DNA of 64,000 bases from Trema orientale. Lineage: Eukaryota > Streptophyta > Magnoliopsida > Rosales > Cannabaceae. The notes beneath the pieces were generated by a model, which was not told the DNA's origin, did no database searches, and saw nothing but the letters and a program-made list of their open reading frames with translations. This document shows positions 10,421 to 22,300 of the stretch, one piece after another. How positions within the stretch are numbered: the stretch's first letter is position 1; every line of letters begins with the position of its first letter. Both the position numbers and the translations under genes were made by a program. The stretch lies in the NCBI GenBank assembly GCA_002914845.1, contig JXTC01000182.1, positions 249,654-313,653 of the forward strand, read 5' to 3'.

Positions 10421-11274
10421 CCCTTGTCTTTTTTCTTTTTTTATTTAATTTTTTTGCTTTTATTTAATTTACGTTTAAATTTGTGTCCAAATACATTTTC
10501 TCACAGTCCTTGTGTTTAAATGCGTGTTTATGAAATATTGCTTGGGATTTTATGGTATATTGGTTCGGATTTTTTGGTATATTATGTTGATTTTTATGGT
10601 ATATCCATTCGGATTTTATTTTTTGGGTATATTAGTCTTTTTTATTGTTGATGCTCTCCTCTCTTGATTCTCTCTTTTAATTTTTATTTGGTATTAATTT
10701 TTCTTGGATTTTGGTTGGAATATTATGAAATACTGCTTAGGATCTTTGTTTATGGATTCTGTAGTCTCTTTGATTGTGAATTATCTAATTTCATTGCTAT
10801 TTATGTGATTATTTGGGTATTTCATTCATGTTAAATAAACTTCTTGCCTCTTAATATCTGGTTTCGAACTGTTTTAGATTTCATTTTTAGGCATCTCTAC
10901 TTCTGGTTTTATCATGTTTGACCATTATGTTCATCAGTAAAATTCTTTTCTTTTTAGGTTTGGCTATTCTAATTTTGTCAATCGCAATATCATATCCATC
11001 ATATTAATAATTTTTTAGATGCGGAGACGATGAAGAGATTAACCAACAGATAACAAGAAAAACTATGGTTATCTATTACTTATTGATAATGACCAAGTAA
11101 GAAAAAAACTTAATAAGAAAATACTATTTTTTCATATTTTACAAAATATTAAACACAACACTATACTAAATAATTTTCAAACTTTAAAATTCAAATACAT
11201 ATATAAGTACCTGTAACTCTCCAAACACATTATTTTACACAAAATATAAGAATATAAATAATATAAAATTAAAA

Positions 11275-11402
11275 ACATATCTATATGTATAATAATCTCT
11301 TTATGTGAATATATATATATATCTATATGCATAATAATCTCTTTATGTGAATATATATATACATATCTATATGTATAATAATCTCTTTATGTGAATATAT
11401 AT
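11275..11402 (+). repeat. Tandem repeat, unit about 46 bp
   Basis: Three copies of a unit containing ATAATAATCTCTTTATGTGA followed by an AT run and ATCTATATG. The same array recurs in the duplicated copy at about 56574-56727, with different unit lengths. Confidence 0.85.
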
Positions 11403-12124
11403 ATCGGGATGGGTATGGTGCATATTATGCTAATTTCATCCTCATACCATAGCTGCATATTGATAGTGCAGTTATCCCCGCCCCAGTCATTTGACAGATC
11501 TGATAGAAGTAAAAAGAATAAAAAATTTCCAACTTAAGTCGTTCCTCATTAGTTACATTCCTAATAGTAGTTGATGAGGAATGACCACTGCTTTTGATAT
11601 TTTTATGTATCTTCCTAATTTTATCATTGTCACCACATATGACAATTTTTTATTTATATTTGTAATGTATACATTATTACACGTTATGACTTTAATACAT
11701 TTATGCATTAATTTATTCACAAAAGAAATTAGTTTAGACTCATTCAGGAATTAGTGAGAGACCATGCATCTCTATATTGATTCCTAAATTGTCTCGAATG
11801 GTACAGTTTAGGATTATACGTTATGTTTTATCGTTTACTTATAAATATTATTTTTATTCGAGTTCGGGTGGTATCTCTCCCAGTTCTCTAGGTGTGTTCT
11901 ATATATTTACAAACTTTGCGAAACTATGGGGAAATGTTGTTGAAATTTTGGTGTGAATAGAACAATATTTTGGTGAATGATGTACCACATAACAAAATAA
12001 TTTTGAATAAGATAGGGCTTTATCCTTTAGAGAAGGAGTGATAAGGTGAATTTATAACACATGCACACATAAAAACACTTGCAGGAATATTTTGTGCTGT
12101 TACATTTTATGCTAGAAAATGGAC

Positions 12125-12549
12125 ATGGACAAGCCATAGATGATCTTGAGGAATCGAGTGTCACCCCAGTACAAACTGGGTACTAAGGCATTTGTTGAGA
12201 GGACAGTTGCTTATATGAATTTAGAATGATTAGCCAAATGTCCAAGCCAACAATACTTGAATCGAAGATTCCAAAATCTAAAAATAATTGACCAAAATTT
12301 GGTTCAAAAGGGTAATAGACCTATACTATTTGGTCTTTTTATAGGGAATCATTTAAAGTTGTAAACTTTAGAGGAGGATATAATACTAATGATAATACTA
12401 ACAAAATTCATGATATACTGGCTGATATAGCTAGAAGTGTGGAGTTGGGTCATCCACCTATGGATGAAGGGTCTAGTGATGTTCCTATTGGTAGTGCTGA
12501 ACAGTCAGATAAGTTTAATGAGATGTTCAGTCAAATAGAGAAAGAGTTA
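12125..12549 (+). pseudogene. CACTA TNP2 transposase, N-terminal part
   Basis: The frame opens MDMDKP and carries a Transposase-associated (PF13963-like) domain: NRVSPQYKLGTKAFVERTVA, CPSQQYLNRRF and IDQNLVQKG, matching the zinc-binding N-terminus of plant TNP2 transposases. Then follow IHDILADIARSVELGHPP and EQSDKFNEMFSQIEKEL, the usual lead into the TNP2 core. A TAG sits where the family has Trp (MDKSWM); the duplicated copy at 57404 has the same TAG, so the loss precedes the duplication. A second TGA here is absent there. Of the family's zinc-ligand cysteines the CPC-type motif reads CPS. The frame is cut by the Copia insertion at 12549. Confidence 0.8.
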
Positions 12550-12759
12550 TGTTAGGTCCAAGGTGTTGGCCAGTGTTGGCAAACAATTGGCAAAAACAAT
12601 AAACTCAAGTTGTTGTGAGAAAACTAACAAGTTGTTGCAACAGGTCTGCTGATGTTGTAAAGCAGTTTTTGGTCTAATTTTCCTTATTAAATGTTTCTAG
12701 AAGGATAATGCACTGAAATTTTAGTGAGATTTTGAGATTTTTTGATCTGTTTTGTTAGT

Positions 12760-13850
12760 ATGTCTCTTCTTGTAGAATATGATTCAGATGAGCTGACCTT
12801 GCTGGCGACAAGTTTCAAAAGGTACATAAAAAAGATGAGAAAAAATAAGGCTGCTCCAAAATCCTCCAATGGTAATAATTTTTTCAGTGCTTTTGACTAC
12901 AATAAGAGAAAAAGAATTCAGTGCAGGAAATATAAAAGCTATGGTCATATTAAATCTGAATATGCCAATACCATGAAAAAGAAGTCGAAAGCCATGATTA
13001 CTACTTTGAGGGATGCAAAATCCGATGGAAGTAAAGAGGAAGACATTATAAGTAATGTTTCTCTCACTACCTCTTTGTTTTATGACTCACAGTTTGTGTT
13101 GCCGAAAGATGCAGATTCTGTTACAACAGAAGCAGTTTGTTATAAAACATCTATTGCTAAAGGTGATGTCGCAACAGAATCTGTGAAATCAGATGATGTT
13201 ACAACTGAAGTCGGTTCATATGGTGATGAATCAGAACCTGATGAGGATTCAATTCAAGTGGCATATCAGAAAATATACACTCAATAGTTAAAGGTTTGTA
13301 TTGATAATCGTCTTTTGGTAAGTAATAACACTGTACTTATGAAATCCAAAGAAGAATATGAAATAAAAGTGCAAAGTTTGAATTCTATCATTTCCGAAAA
13401 AGATAGAAAACTGAAAGAATTATCTGTTGAACTTGAAAGAACTCAAAAAGGAGTGAAAATGTTGAGTTCAAGAATTGGAAAGTTAGATCCCATTCTGACA
13501 ACTGGAAAATCTACTGGAGGCAATAGTGGATTGGGCTTCAAAGGTATGAGAGATCTAACTCTGAAACTGTGTTTATGAAACCAACTGCATTTGTTGCAAT
13601 CACTTCATAGTCTATTGCAACAACAAGTAAAGCCGCTGTTCATTCAAACCAAGTGGTAAGACCTGTAAGTTTGTTCACGTTTGTCATTTTTGTGGAGTTA
13701 AAGGTCACATCCAACTAAGGTATTTTAAAATGACGAATTTTTTTGAGAATAATTTTTTGAACAAAATCATTTGTTTATCCATCTCAAAGAAAAACACCCA
13801 AGCCCAAAATTGATTTGAAAACAAGTTCCAAACAAGTATGGATAAGGAAA
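12760..13850 (+). pseudogene. Copia gag region fossil
   Basis: Gag-type sequence with the frame start MSLLVEYDSDELTLLA, a knuckle region (CRKYKSYGHIKSE), an acidic middle with repeated V-A-T/V-T-T peptides, a probable coiled coil (KVQSLNSIISEKDRKLKEL) and the Sirevirus-like LSSRIGKLDPILTTGKSTG block. A second knuckle-like CHFCGVKGHI-type motif follows near 13690. The start lacks the usual capsid helices, so the reading starts late in gag. Part of the fossil. Confidence 0.7.
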
Positions 13851-15170
13851 TCTGATGTTAAATATTTTGTTGCTTTTAAATGTTTAAGAACATGCATTAC
13901 TAACTCATGGTATTTTGATAGTGGCTGTTCTAGACATATGACAGGTAATCAGAACATTTTGACAGACTACAAATCTGTGACAAGTGAAGAAGTCAGTTTT
14001 GGAGACGGTGTCAATAGAAAAGTCCTTGATAAAGGAACTTTGAATGTTGATGGCATGCCAGGGTTGAAAAATATACTTCATATGGATAGACTTAAAGGTA
14101 ATTTAATTAGCATAAGTCAAATTTGTGATCAAAATCTCTTTGTTAATTTCACTCGTGATGAATGTTTGGTTTTAGATCATAAAGGAAATTGTGTTTTGAA
14201 AGGTTGTAGATCTATTGACAACTGTTATACCTTGGTTCAACTGGAAACATGTCATAATGTTACTGTTAATAACATAAATTTATGGCATGAACAACTTGGG
14301 CACTTAAATTTTAAATCTTTGAAAAGAATTGCAAGTGCAGGTCTTGTTCGTGGTTTGCCAAAGCTTGAAAAACAGTCTCCTAGGGTGTGTGGACCATGTC
14401 AACATGGAAAATAATTGAAGACAACACACAAAGTTATTCAAAGCGTCACAGCATCGAAGGTATTGGAACTGTTGCACATGGATCTCATAGGTCCAGTGCA
14501 AGTAGAGAGTATTGCAGGTATGCGATATATCTTTATATGTGTGGATGATTTTTCCAGATTTACACCGGTAAAATTCTTGAAAGAAAAATCTGACACATTT
14601 AATGCATTCAGAGATTTGTGTGTAAGAATTAAAGTTGAAAAAGGTTGCAATATTAGCAAAATAGTAAGAATTCAGAGTGATCATGGAAAAGAATTTGAAA
14701 ACACTATTTTTGCTGATTTTTGTAATTCACATGGGATTGCACATGAATTTTTTGCTCCTAAAACACTAGAACAAAATGGTGCCGTAGAGAAAAAGAATCA
14801 TACCTTGCAAGAAATGGCCAGAGTGATGCTCAATAGCAAGAAGTTGCCCAAAAGATTATGGGCCGAAGCGATAAATACAGCATGTTACACTATCAATCGT
14901 GTTTATCTTCGACCAGATATGAAAAAGACTACTTACGAGATTTAGAAAGGTAAGAAGCCGAATCTTAGTCACTTTTATGTTTTTGGGAGTATTTGTTTCA
15001 TTTTGAATGATAGGGAGCATCTTAGGAAGGTTGATACTAAGAGTGATACAGGTATCTTTCTCGGCTATTCCAATAACAGTAGAGCTTATCATGTGTACAA
15101 CATGAGAACTAAAATTGTTATGGAATTAGCCAATGTTGTTATTGATGATTTCAAAGATTTTTCAGATTTT
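13850..15170 (+). pseudogene. Copia protease and integrase region fossil
   Basis: WYFDSGCSRHMTGN is the Copia aspartic protease site. LWHEQLGHLNFKSLKRI with CGPCQHGK is the HHCC zinc domain of integrase. HMDLIGPVQVES, SDHGKEFEN and APKTLEQNGAVEKKNHTL are the three catalytic-core blocks. YVFGSICF and GIFLGYSNNSRAYHVYN mark the integrase C-terminal side. Part of the fossil. Confidence 0.85.
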
Positions 15171-15644
15171 TTGAAGGAGGATGAGGTAATTAGCTTTACT
15201 AATGAAGCTGTAAATAATTCCGGCTCAGAATTGAATGTTGCAACTCTTCCTAATGACGTTACAACATTTGATGGTCATGTTACAACATCCGGTGACAATG
15301 TTGCAACATCAAAAGAGCAAAAACAAATTATTGCCCAGCAAGAAACTGTACCCACAGTTGTTCTGAATGATCCAATCAAGAGAGAACCATCTTCAAGAGT
15401 GAAGAAAAATCATCAATCAGACCTCATTATAGGTAGTATTGATGATGTCATGGTCACACGGAACAGGTATATTAATTCGAACAATTATGTGTGTTTTTTC
15501 TCTATGATTGAGTTAAAGATCATTTTATCAAGGGAACTGGTTGAGAATAAAACAATCATTTTAGAACATGTTGAAACTGAAAAGCAGATTGCAGACATTT
15601 TCATGAAAGCCTTTGATTTTGTAAAATTTGATTCCTTAAGGTAG
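15170..15644 (+). pseudogene. Copia spacer and end of pol, fossil
   Basis: A spacer rich in V-A-T/V-T-T (four TTGCAAC or TTACAAC words between 15235 and 15312) leads to a terminal pol motif, ILEHVETEKQIADIF, the usual end of Copia RNase H. No reverse transcriptase core is recognised between them. Confidence 0.65.
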
Positions 15645-16732
15645 GCCTTGGGATTTTTTTTTTCTGCTTAAAGTTTATGTTGTGTGTTTTTTCAGCTTCA
15701 GCCAAAAATAATTTTTGTGAAATAAAAGTATTATTAGTGATAAAATGATTTTAAAGAGTAAAGATATTGTTTTTTTGTTTCTGTTATAAGACTAGATTGT
15801 TTAATTATCTTGAATTGTTGATCTTTTGACATTGAAATTTCTAAGTTTTTGAATCTTAATGAATTTTCTGAATTAATTTTTAACTGATCAACTCTAATAT
15901 TGTTTTTCTTGAAATCTAGCTGTGTAACAGACCGCTTGATTAGAAAAAGCTAACTACCCCGAAGTGTGGAGCCATCCTTGAGGAATTTGGGACTCTGTAT
16001 CACCAATATAGAGAGGATAATCTACCAAGTGAAAAAGGCTATCTCAAGGATAGAGTGAAAGCTACTAATCATAGGTATTTTTTTTGTAAAAGGCAGTGAA
16101 CAAAAATAAAATAAAATAAAAAAATACTGCCTATTGCGTGTGAAAAAGCTAGAAACTATGAGAAAATTAAAAAAAAAAGAGTTAGTCAGTTGGTTTTTGA
16201 TCCAGCTTATTCATCTTGATTTCTTAAATAAATGAGATTTATCTGTCAAAAGATTAACAATACATTATAATTTTAGATTCTTTTCTTTTTTTAGGAACAA
16301 AATTAACATGATTTTTTCCTTATTTTCTTTTTATCTAAATATTGCCTTGAGATCGCAAAATTATTTTGGCTGAAATTGAATTTTCTTTTGTGTGTGACAT
16401 TTTTTTTTAATTTTCTTAATATATAAAAAAAGAAAAAGGGCTTGTTTTGGAAAGTTTCTGCTAAAACGTTTTAGTCTGTTGCAACATATTTTTGTTTTCT
16501 TATTTATCTGCATTCAGTTACTCAATTTTTTAAGAAAATCACTCGAATTGATTTACATCTTTAATTTCCTAATTTGGTTGATATCTTGGTCCTTAAATGT
16601 CATTGGATGATTTGTTTAACCTAATCTCTCTCACAATCTCTCCACTATTTGCTCACTCTGCCGTTTCCTCTTCTTCCTCTGCGTTTTTCTTCTTTTGTTT
16701 TTGTGTTTTTCCCAGCAAACTTCATCACAACA
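15645..16732 (+). other. Non-coding stretch between pol and the extra ORF
   Basis: T-rich and without a domain. Sireviruses carry such a non-coding gap, sometimes used as the intron or promoter region for the downstream ORF. The part 15950-16075 (ACCCCGAAGTGTGGAGCC and following) is less AT-rich, but I recognise nothing in it. Confidence 0.4.
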
Positions 16733-18640
16733 ATGGTGAAAACCAATGGTGCTGTAACCCCTAAGAAGAAACGCAGGTCCTCATCTGCCGTGAAGACCAC
16801 TCCGATAAAGAAGAAGTCAAACCGACCTGGTTCGACATCCGAGTTGGCCAGAAAAATGCAAGCAGAGACCTCAAAGCCTCCTTCTCCACCTCCTACATTG
16901 GTGGCACCATCTGTTGAGCCCTAGCCAGAGGTTGAAGCGGCTCCAATCCCAGAAGCAGAGCCGTCAATCCCCGAGACCTCACAAGCTGAAACCAATGATG
17001 TCGAGGATTCTGAAAAAACAGCCACCGGTGATGAAGAAGAAGACGGTGAATCTGGCTAATCTGAGTCTAATGAGGCACCTCAGACTCCTATTGTAACGAA
17101 AGTTGTTAAAGCCCCAAAGAATGTGTCCTCAAAATCGAAAGGTCACAAACCTATTGTGACCCCAATCCCAGCAGTTTCGTCGTCTATTGCAACGAAATCT
17201 CCAAAGAAAAAGGCTGCTGTCTCAAAAGCTGTTGCAACAAAAGTTGCTGCCTCTGAATCCTCCATTCTAGAAGATGTTACAACAACAAAAATTGCAAATC
17301 CTGTGCCTGTTGCAATGAAAGGCAAGAAGATAGCTAAAACTTCGGGTTCCAAATTGAAGAAGGCGCTACCATCTGTTGCAACATCGCCTGAATTAATTTC
17401 TGCTACTTCTGTCAAAGAAGTCTCAACTTCTCCAACTGTTGCACCAACTCCAAAGAAGAGTGCAACAACATCAGAAACTGAAGAAGACCCGTCCATGATA
17501 CTTGAAGAAGAACTCTCTGACATACCTGAGGAGAATATCCCTGAAGACCAAGATGAAGAAGATTCTCTAGAAGCTGTTACAATAGAATTAGCAACCGGGT
17601 ATGACATATTTCTTCCACACTCTTCTGTGTTTTACATTTCTGAAAATGAAGAATACATGGATGAATATGAAAGAAGAGGATTTATAGATGAGAGGAATTT
17701 TAACTTGGATTCTTTTAAGCCACTAGGGATTGTGTAAATTTTAAAAGAAAGAAAGTGGTTAAAAACTGTTTCCAAAGTTGAGAGTTATGTTCCTAGAATC
17801 ATAAAAGAGTTTTATTGCAATATTCGAGAAGAGATGGCTGACCCTGAGAGTCCGTTTTATCACAAAATCTTTCTTCGAGGGCATGTCTATGATTTCAATT
17901 ATCAAGTTATTGCTGATTATTTTGATATACCTGTTGTTGCAACTGATGAGTATGTGAAAGAGTATGAGGTTGATAAAGTAGCTTTAGAACTTTTAGGAGA
18001 TCTCATTGAATGGCCTTCTCATTCGATTACTCTTAAGTCAACTGATTTGACTTATAAGCATTCTGGCCTGCGCAAGATGGTAATTCACAACTGGTGGCCA
18101 ATCGCTCATCTTCCTACAGTGGCAATAAACTTTGCCTGCTTTCTATTTGATATAGGCACAGGAATTGATATCAATCTGCCCCAGATAATTTTTCAAGCCA
18201 TTTTTTATCTTCGTTGTGGGAGGAAAAAGACACAACGGCTGATTTTTCCCAATCTGATTTTTGGGATTCTTCAAAAGTAACACCCTTTGCAGCTGCCCCA
18301 CTGAATTTCTTTCTCCAAGACCCCAATCAGTCAATTACCATTTGAAGGAAAAAGAAGTCCATTACCCTCCAAATCTTTCAAAAAGAAGACTACTGGTAAG
18401 AAATCTGTTGCAACGACTTCAACACCAGTTGCAACAGCTTCTTCACCTCCTCCACAGGTTGCTGGCTCTACAGATTTGGCAGCATTGAAAGCTGATCAGG
18501 CTCAACAGTGTGAAAGAATGGAAGCCATAGAGAAAGTGCATTTTCTCAGCCTGTTGCCTTTGTTTCCCATGCTGTTGCAACAGATCCTGACCAGCCACAG
18601 CTGAAGAAATACAAGAGGAGCTTGACTTGATTTGCTCATT
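16733..18640 (+). pseudogene. Extra (env-like position) ORF of the Copia element
   Basis: An ATG at 16733 opens a basic, Lys/Ser/Thr/Pro-rich region (TPKKKRRSSS resembles a nuclear localisation signal), then an acidic stretch (EEDPSMILEEELSDIPEE), then a folded domain with FYHKIFLRGHVYDFNYQV, GLRKMVIHNWWPIAHLPTV and FACFLFDIGTGIDINLP. That domain resembles the plant-specific 'putative plant transposon protein' domain often found downstream of pol in plant LTR elements. No signal peptide or membrane anchor is obvious, so an envelope role is not supported. The peptide V-A-T, encoded by GTTGCAACA, recurs through the ORF. Part of the fossil. Confidence 0.65.
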
Positions 18641-19005
18641 GCAGGATCTTGGACCTTGAACATTGTTGTTTTCTAAATTTTATTTTAGTATATGGTGTTT
18701 TCAAGTTTAGTTTGTTTATGTTTGGGTATTACAGACTATTTTGTTATTTTCTTAAGACTTTGGATCTCTCTTGACAAAAAAGGGCAGATATCAAAAACTG
18801 TTGATAGTGTTCATTGGTTATGCTTTTCAGGAGAAATTTTATTTCTTATGCTCCTCCATTCATTCTCATATTTATTGGTATATAATTGTGTTTGATAGGG
18901 GGAGCATTTTTGAATATGTTTTTGGAAATTAATCATGCCGTTTTGCAGGTATTTTTGAACTTGAGTTATGTTTCAGTTTTGTGATTGATTTTGCCAAGTA
19001 GATGT

Positions 19006-19018
19006 CAAAAGGGGAGAT
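19006..19018 (+). promoter_or_regulatory. Polypurine tract of the Copia element
   Basis: CAAAAGGGGAGAT lies immediately upstream of the 3' LTR start at 19019, the site where plus-strand DNA synthesis is primed in this family. Confidence 0.75.
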
Positions 19019-20395
19019 TGATAGGTCTAAGGTGTTGGTCAGTGTTGGCAAACAATTGGCAAAAATAATAAACTCAAGTTGTTGTGAGAAAACTAACAAG
19101 TTGTTGTAACAGGTCTACTGATGTTGTAAAACACTTGTTGCAACAGATTTACAGGATTGCTCGCAACGGATTTGTACAGGCAAAAGTCCAATTTTGGAAA
19201 CTTTTTTTTATTGCATCTTTTGGTCTAATTTTCCTTATTAAACATTTCTAAAAGGATAATAGGGATTATTGCTGAAGAATTTTCGTGACTAAGATGGGCC
19301 TAATTAATTGAGATATTTTATCTCAATTTTCCTTTGATTAAGTTTCCATTTTTAGCTTGATTCTTCCTCTTTATTACCTCAAATCTTGGATAATAAATTT
19401 TTACAAATGCATAAGCAGAATCAAAATAATATTTCGTCCATTATGGTGCTAAATATGTCCTCATTAAATTAATGTAATTAATTTTATGAGCTGTTAGGAT
19501 TTTCAGGCAAAATCTGTTACAACAGATTATGCTGTTTGTGGAAAGTTTTCTTATTTAATTTTGATTGACTCTAATTAATTGTGAAATCAATCTTTGTTTT
19601 TAAGGAAAGATTTTACAGGTATAAAAGAGTGATTTCAGAGCCAAAATTGTGAAGAACTTCTCTCAATGCACCTGGACACTTTTTAGAGACAATCATGAAA
19701 GCTGTTGCAACAGATTTCAGACTGTCCAAATAAGGAATGACAACAGATATTGTGGAAAATCATTCCATTCTTATTTTCAGCCTTTTCACACTAAGAAAGC
19801 ATGAAATTGGGGCTGAAAATTCATCTAAAAAAGCTCACCCAGTCCAATGGATTTGCATACACTTTATTTGAGAGAAAAAACTCTTTGAGAGAGCTTTTAT
19901 GCAAAGCATAGACTTTGTTTTATTACCATTGTGAGACTTAGAAAGCTTTAGGGTTTTCTAGATACTTTATTGGAGTGCTTTTGTTCTTCGGGAGGAAGAA
20001 CATTTCGTCTTCGGGAGGAGACAGATCCAGACTAGTGAAAGGAGTTCACGTGCGAAGGATCAACAAGACGAGGGGACTCGCTAAATAAGATTGGTGGAGT
20101 TATTACAACACATAGCAGCAATTGAAAATAGGGAGTCTTTTATTGCATTAGTCAATTGGTATTTGTAATCTTGATACTTTACTAATTTGTTTAATCTCTA
20201 GGCGTGGCCCCATGGAGTAGAAGAGGTCCGAACCACATTAAAATGTCGTGTGCTCATTCTTTATTTTCTTGTTCTTATTGCAACATATGCACTCGTTGTT
20301 CCAACAACTTTTCATACACGTGTTACAATATAATTAATTAATTATTAATTAATTAATTAATTAATTATTTGATAATACTTAAAATAGATATTTCA
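19019..20395 (+). repeat. 3' LTR of the Copia element
   Basis: 1377 bp, the same length as the LTR at 57829-59205 and alignable throughout. It starts TGATAGGTC and ends TTTCA, followed by AGTTA. It holds exact TGTTGCAACA palindromes at 19136 and 19703, near-matches at 19514 and 20274, and an ATTA microsatellite at about 20330-20370. Confidence 0.9.
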
Positions 20396-20400
20396 AGTTA

Positions 20401-21150
20401 TACCTGGATACTTGAAGTTTTCAGAACTTAATTTTCTAGTGAAGTTGATGCATATAAAAGTATTGAATAAGTGGAACAATAAGTCATTCGACATGCTATT
20501 AAAGTTATTACTCAAAGTACTTCCTGAAGGAATAATTCTATTTAGATTGCATTATGAAGTAAAAAGGATGTTACGTAGTATTGATCTAGGTTATGAACCC
20601 AATCACATTTGTAAACATGATTGTACATTGTTCTAGAAAGAAAATATTGATTTAGATAATTGTCCAGTATGCAAGCAAAGTCAATGGGGTAAAAGTAAAA
20701 AAATATTGAATAAGGTCATGCGATATTTTCTTCTTACTCCCCAATTAAAGAGGTTATATACTTCAAGATATACTACGAAAGACATGAGATGGCATGACTC
20801 TGATAGACTGAAAAAAGATGGTGTTATGAGATATCCTGCAGATAGACAGGTTTGGAAAGATTTTGTTCAGTGATATATGTTATTTATAGTTGATCTTAGA
20901 AATGTATGATTGGGATTGGCCATAGATGGATTAAATCCATTTGGGAATATAAGCAATGTATACAATATATGGCCAATAATTATAGTTCTGTATAATGTGC
21001 CACCCTATAAGTGTACAAAATCAAAGTTCATGATGTTGTCTCTTATCATACCTAGACTGAATACTCTAGGAAAATACATGGATATATTTCTGAATCCCAT
21101 TGTTGATGAATTGAACTGCACGGAGATACAGAAATCCTTTGAGTAAACGT
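20401..21150 (+). pseudogene. CACTA TNP2 transposase, core
   Basis: Resumes the transposase after the Copia insertion. KFSELNFLVKLMHIKVLNKW and NKSFDMLLKLLLKVLPEG are the entry of the Transposase_21 (TNP2) domain, followed by LGYEPNHICKHDCTLF, CPVCKQSQWGK and the diagnostic LGLAIDGLNPFGNIS with IIVLYNVPPYKCTKSKFMML and LIIPRLNTLGK. These contain the acidic residues of the RNase H-like fold. The reading frame changes several times and carries stops, so no active protein is expected. Ends near IVDELN at about 21115. Confidence 0.85.
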
Positions 21151-21229
21151 TTAATTGTATTCTTGCTTCAATACTTCATTCTTATTTCTTATCATATAGT
21201 GCTCAAATTATTTTTATCATAATTGTGTA

Positions 21230-22220
21230 GTGAATACATGAAGAAGTTGTAAACTAGAAACCATCTAATTTTGGAACAAAAACAAGAAGTTGAGTTCCCT
21301 TAATGGTTTAAGACCCGATTAAGTTTCTAACTGCATAATTCATTATTCTCTGATGTACTGCATGCATAACATGCTCTTTACCTAAATCTTCTTTGATGTA
21401 GATCAATCGATTATGAGGAAACATGATCAAATAAATACGATGATGAATTATATGCAGTGTCAAATAGATCAAATTTCGCTACTTTTTTAAATCTTGGATG
21501 TGTCGTTAATAGTATCAATTTCTTATTGAAAATCGTGATGCAAAACACAAAATACATAATAGCAGTCTATGTATTCTAGTTGTAGATGGAAATCATTTTT
21601 ACGATGTGCTGGAAGAGGTTTTAGAATCATCATATGTAAAACGGTACTCAATTTTGCTATTTAGATGGAAGAGGTTTGACACAGACCCAAGAAAGAAAAG
21701 AATTCAACAGGATGGAAGACTCACATGTGTGTCTGTCGGTACTCAATGATACCAAAATGACCCATTCATACTTGCCTTATAGGTTTAACTTATTTACTAC
21801 ACAAATTATGACAAAAATAGGCCACTGAGGAAGCTCGCTCACGATTTTACTACTCGCAACATGTGGGACTTTTCTGATATGGAGAAAGATGTCGAAGGGG
21901 GTTCAACAAGTACTGAGGTTCCAATTTCGGAAAAGGCTAGTTCTTCACCATTTCAGTTATGGGTTGATCTTTCTGGTGATTGAGAATATTCAATATCACA
22001 GAGAAGATGTTGAACCCAAAAATGCCAGTAATATTGAAGAACTACTTTGTCAAACTCGTATAATAACCATTGATAAATTTTTGATTGATGATGATGAGTT
22101 CAAAGACGATATGTTAGAAGAATACAATGATGAAAAAATAGATCTTAGGAGTTGTAATAGTAGCAACGAACAAGATGAACTGTTGTTTGATGAAGATAAT
22201 CAAAATTGTATATTTTCTTT
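21230..22220 (+). pseudogene. CACTA TNP2 transposase, degraded C-terminal part
   Basis: Short stretches separated by stops keep the order of the family's C-terminal third, ending in an acidic tail (IDDDEFKDDMLEEYNDEKID, NEQDELLFDEDN) like the Glu/Asp-rich end of plant TNP2 proteins. EDVEPKNASNIEELLCQTR precedes it. Recognition rests on order and tail composition, so it is weaker than for the core. Confidence 0.5.
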
Positions 22221-22300
22221 ACTAATTAACTTTTGTATGTACATATATATTGTTTTCTTCTCAATTTACAACTTTTTCTTTTGTTTTTCTTTTTTACAGT

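Larger units (their letters stand above)
12550..20395 (+). mobile_element. Sirevirus-like Ty1/Copia element with an extra ORF
   Basis: Its ends are LTR sequences starting TG(T/A)TAGGTC and ending TTTCA, flanked by the 5-bp target duplication AGTTA (12545-12549 and 20396-20400). Inside are gag, protease and integrase parts, the end of pol, a long extra ORF and a purine tract before the 3' LTR (19019-20395, 1377 bp). The gag C-terminus, the long LTRs and the extra ORF point to the Sirevirus lineage. The element is broken, with many breaks, and is no longer whole. It sits in sense orientation within the CACTA transposase gene. A second copy lies at 57829. Against that copy's LTR I estimate about 10% divergence by eye, i.e. 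several million years at usual plant rates. Confidence 0.85.

Noticed and set aside
17143-17607. 154-codon minus-strand frame rich in Ser and Val
   Set aside because: Antisense of the repetitive V-A-T/Lys-rich extra ORF; the bias follows from the plus-strand codons.
16733-18640. True retroviral envelope gene
   Set aside because: No signal peptide, no transmembrane segment and no cysteine pattern; only its position is env-like.
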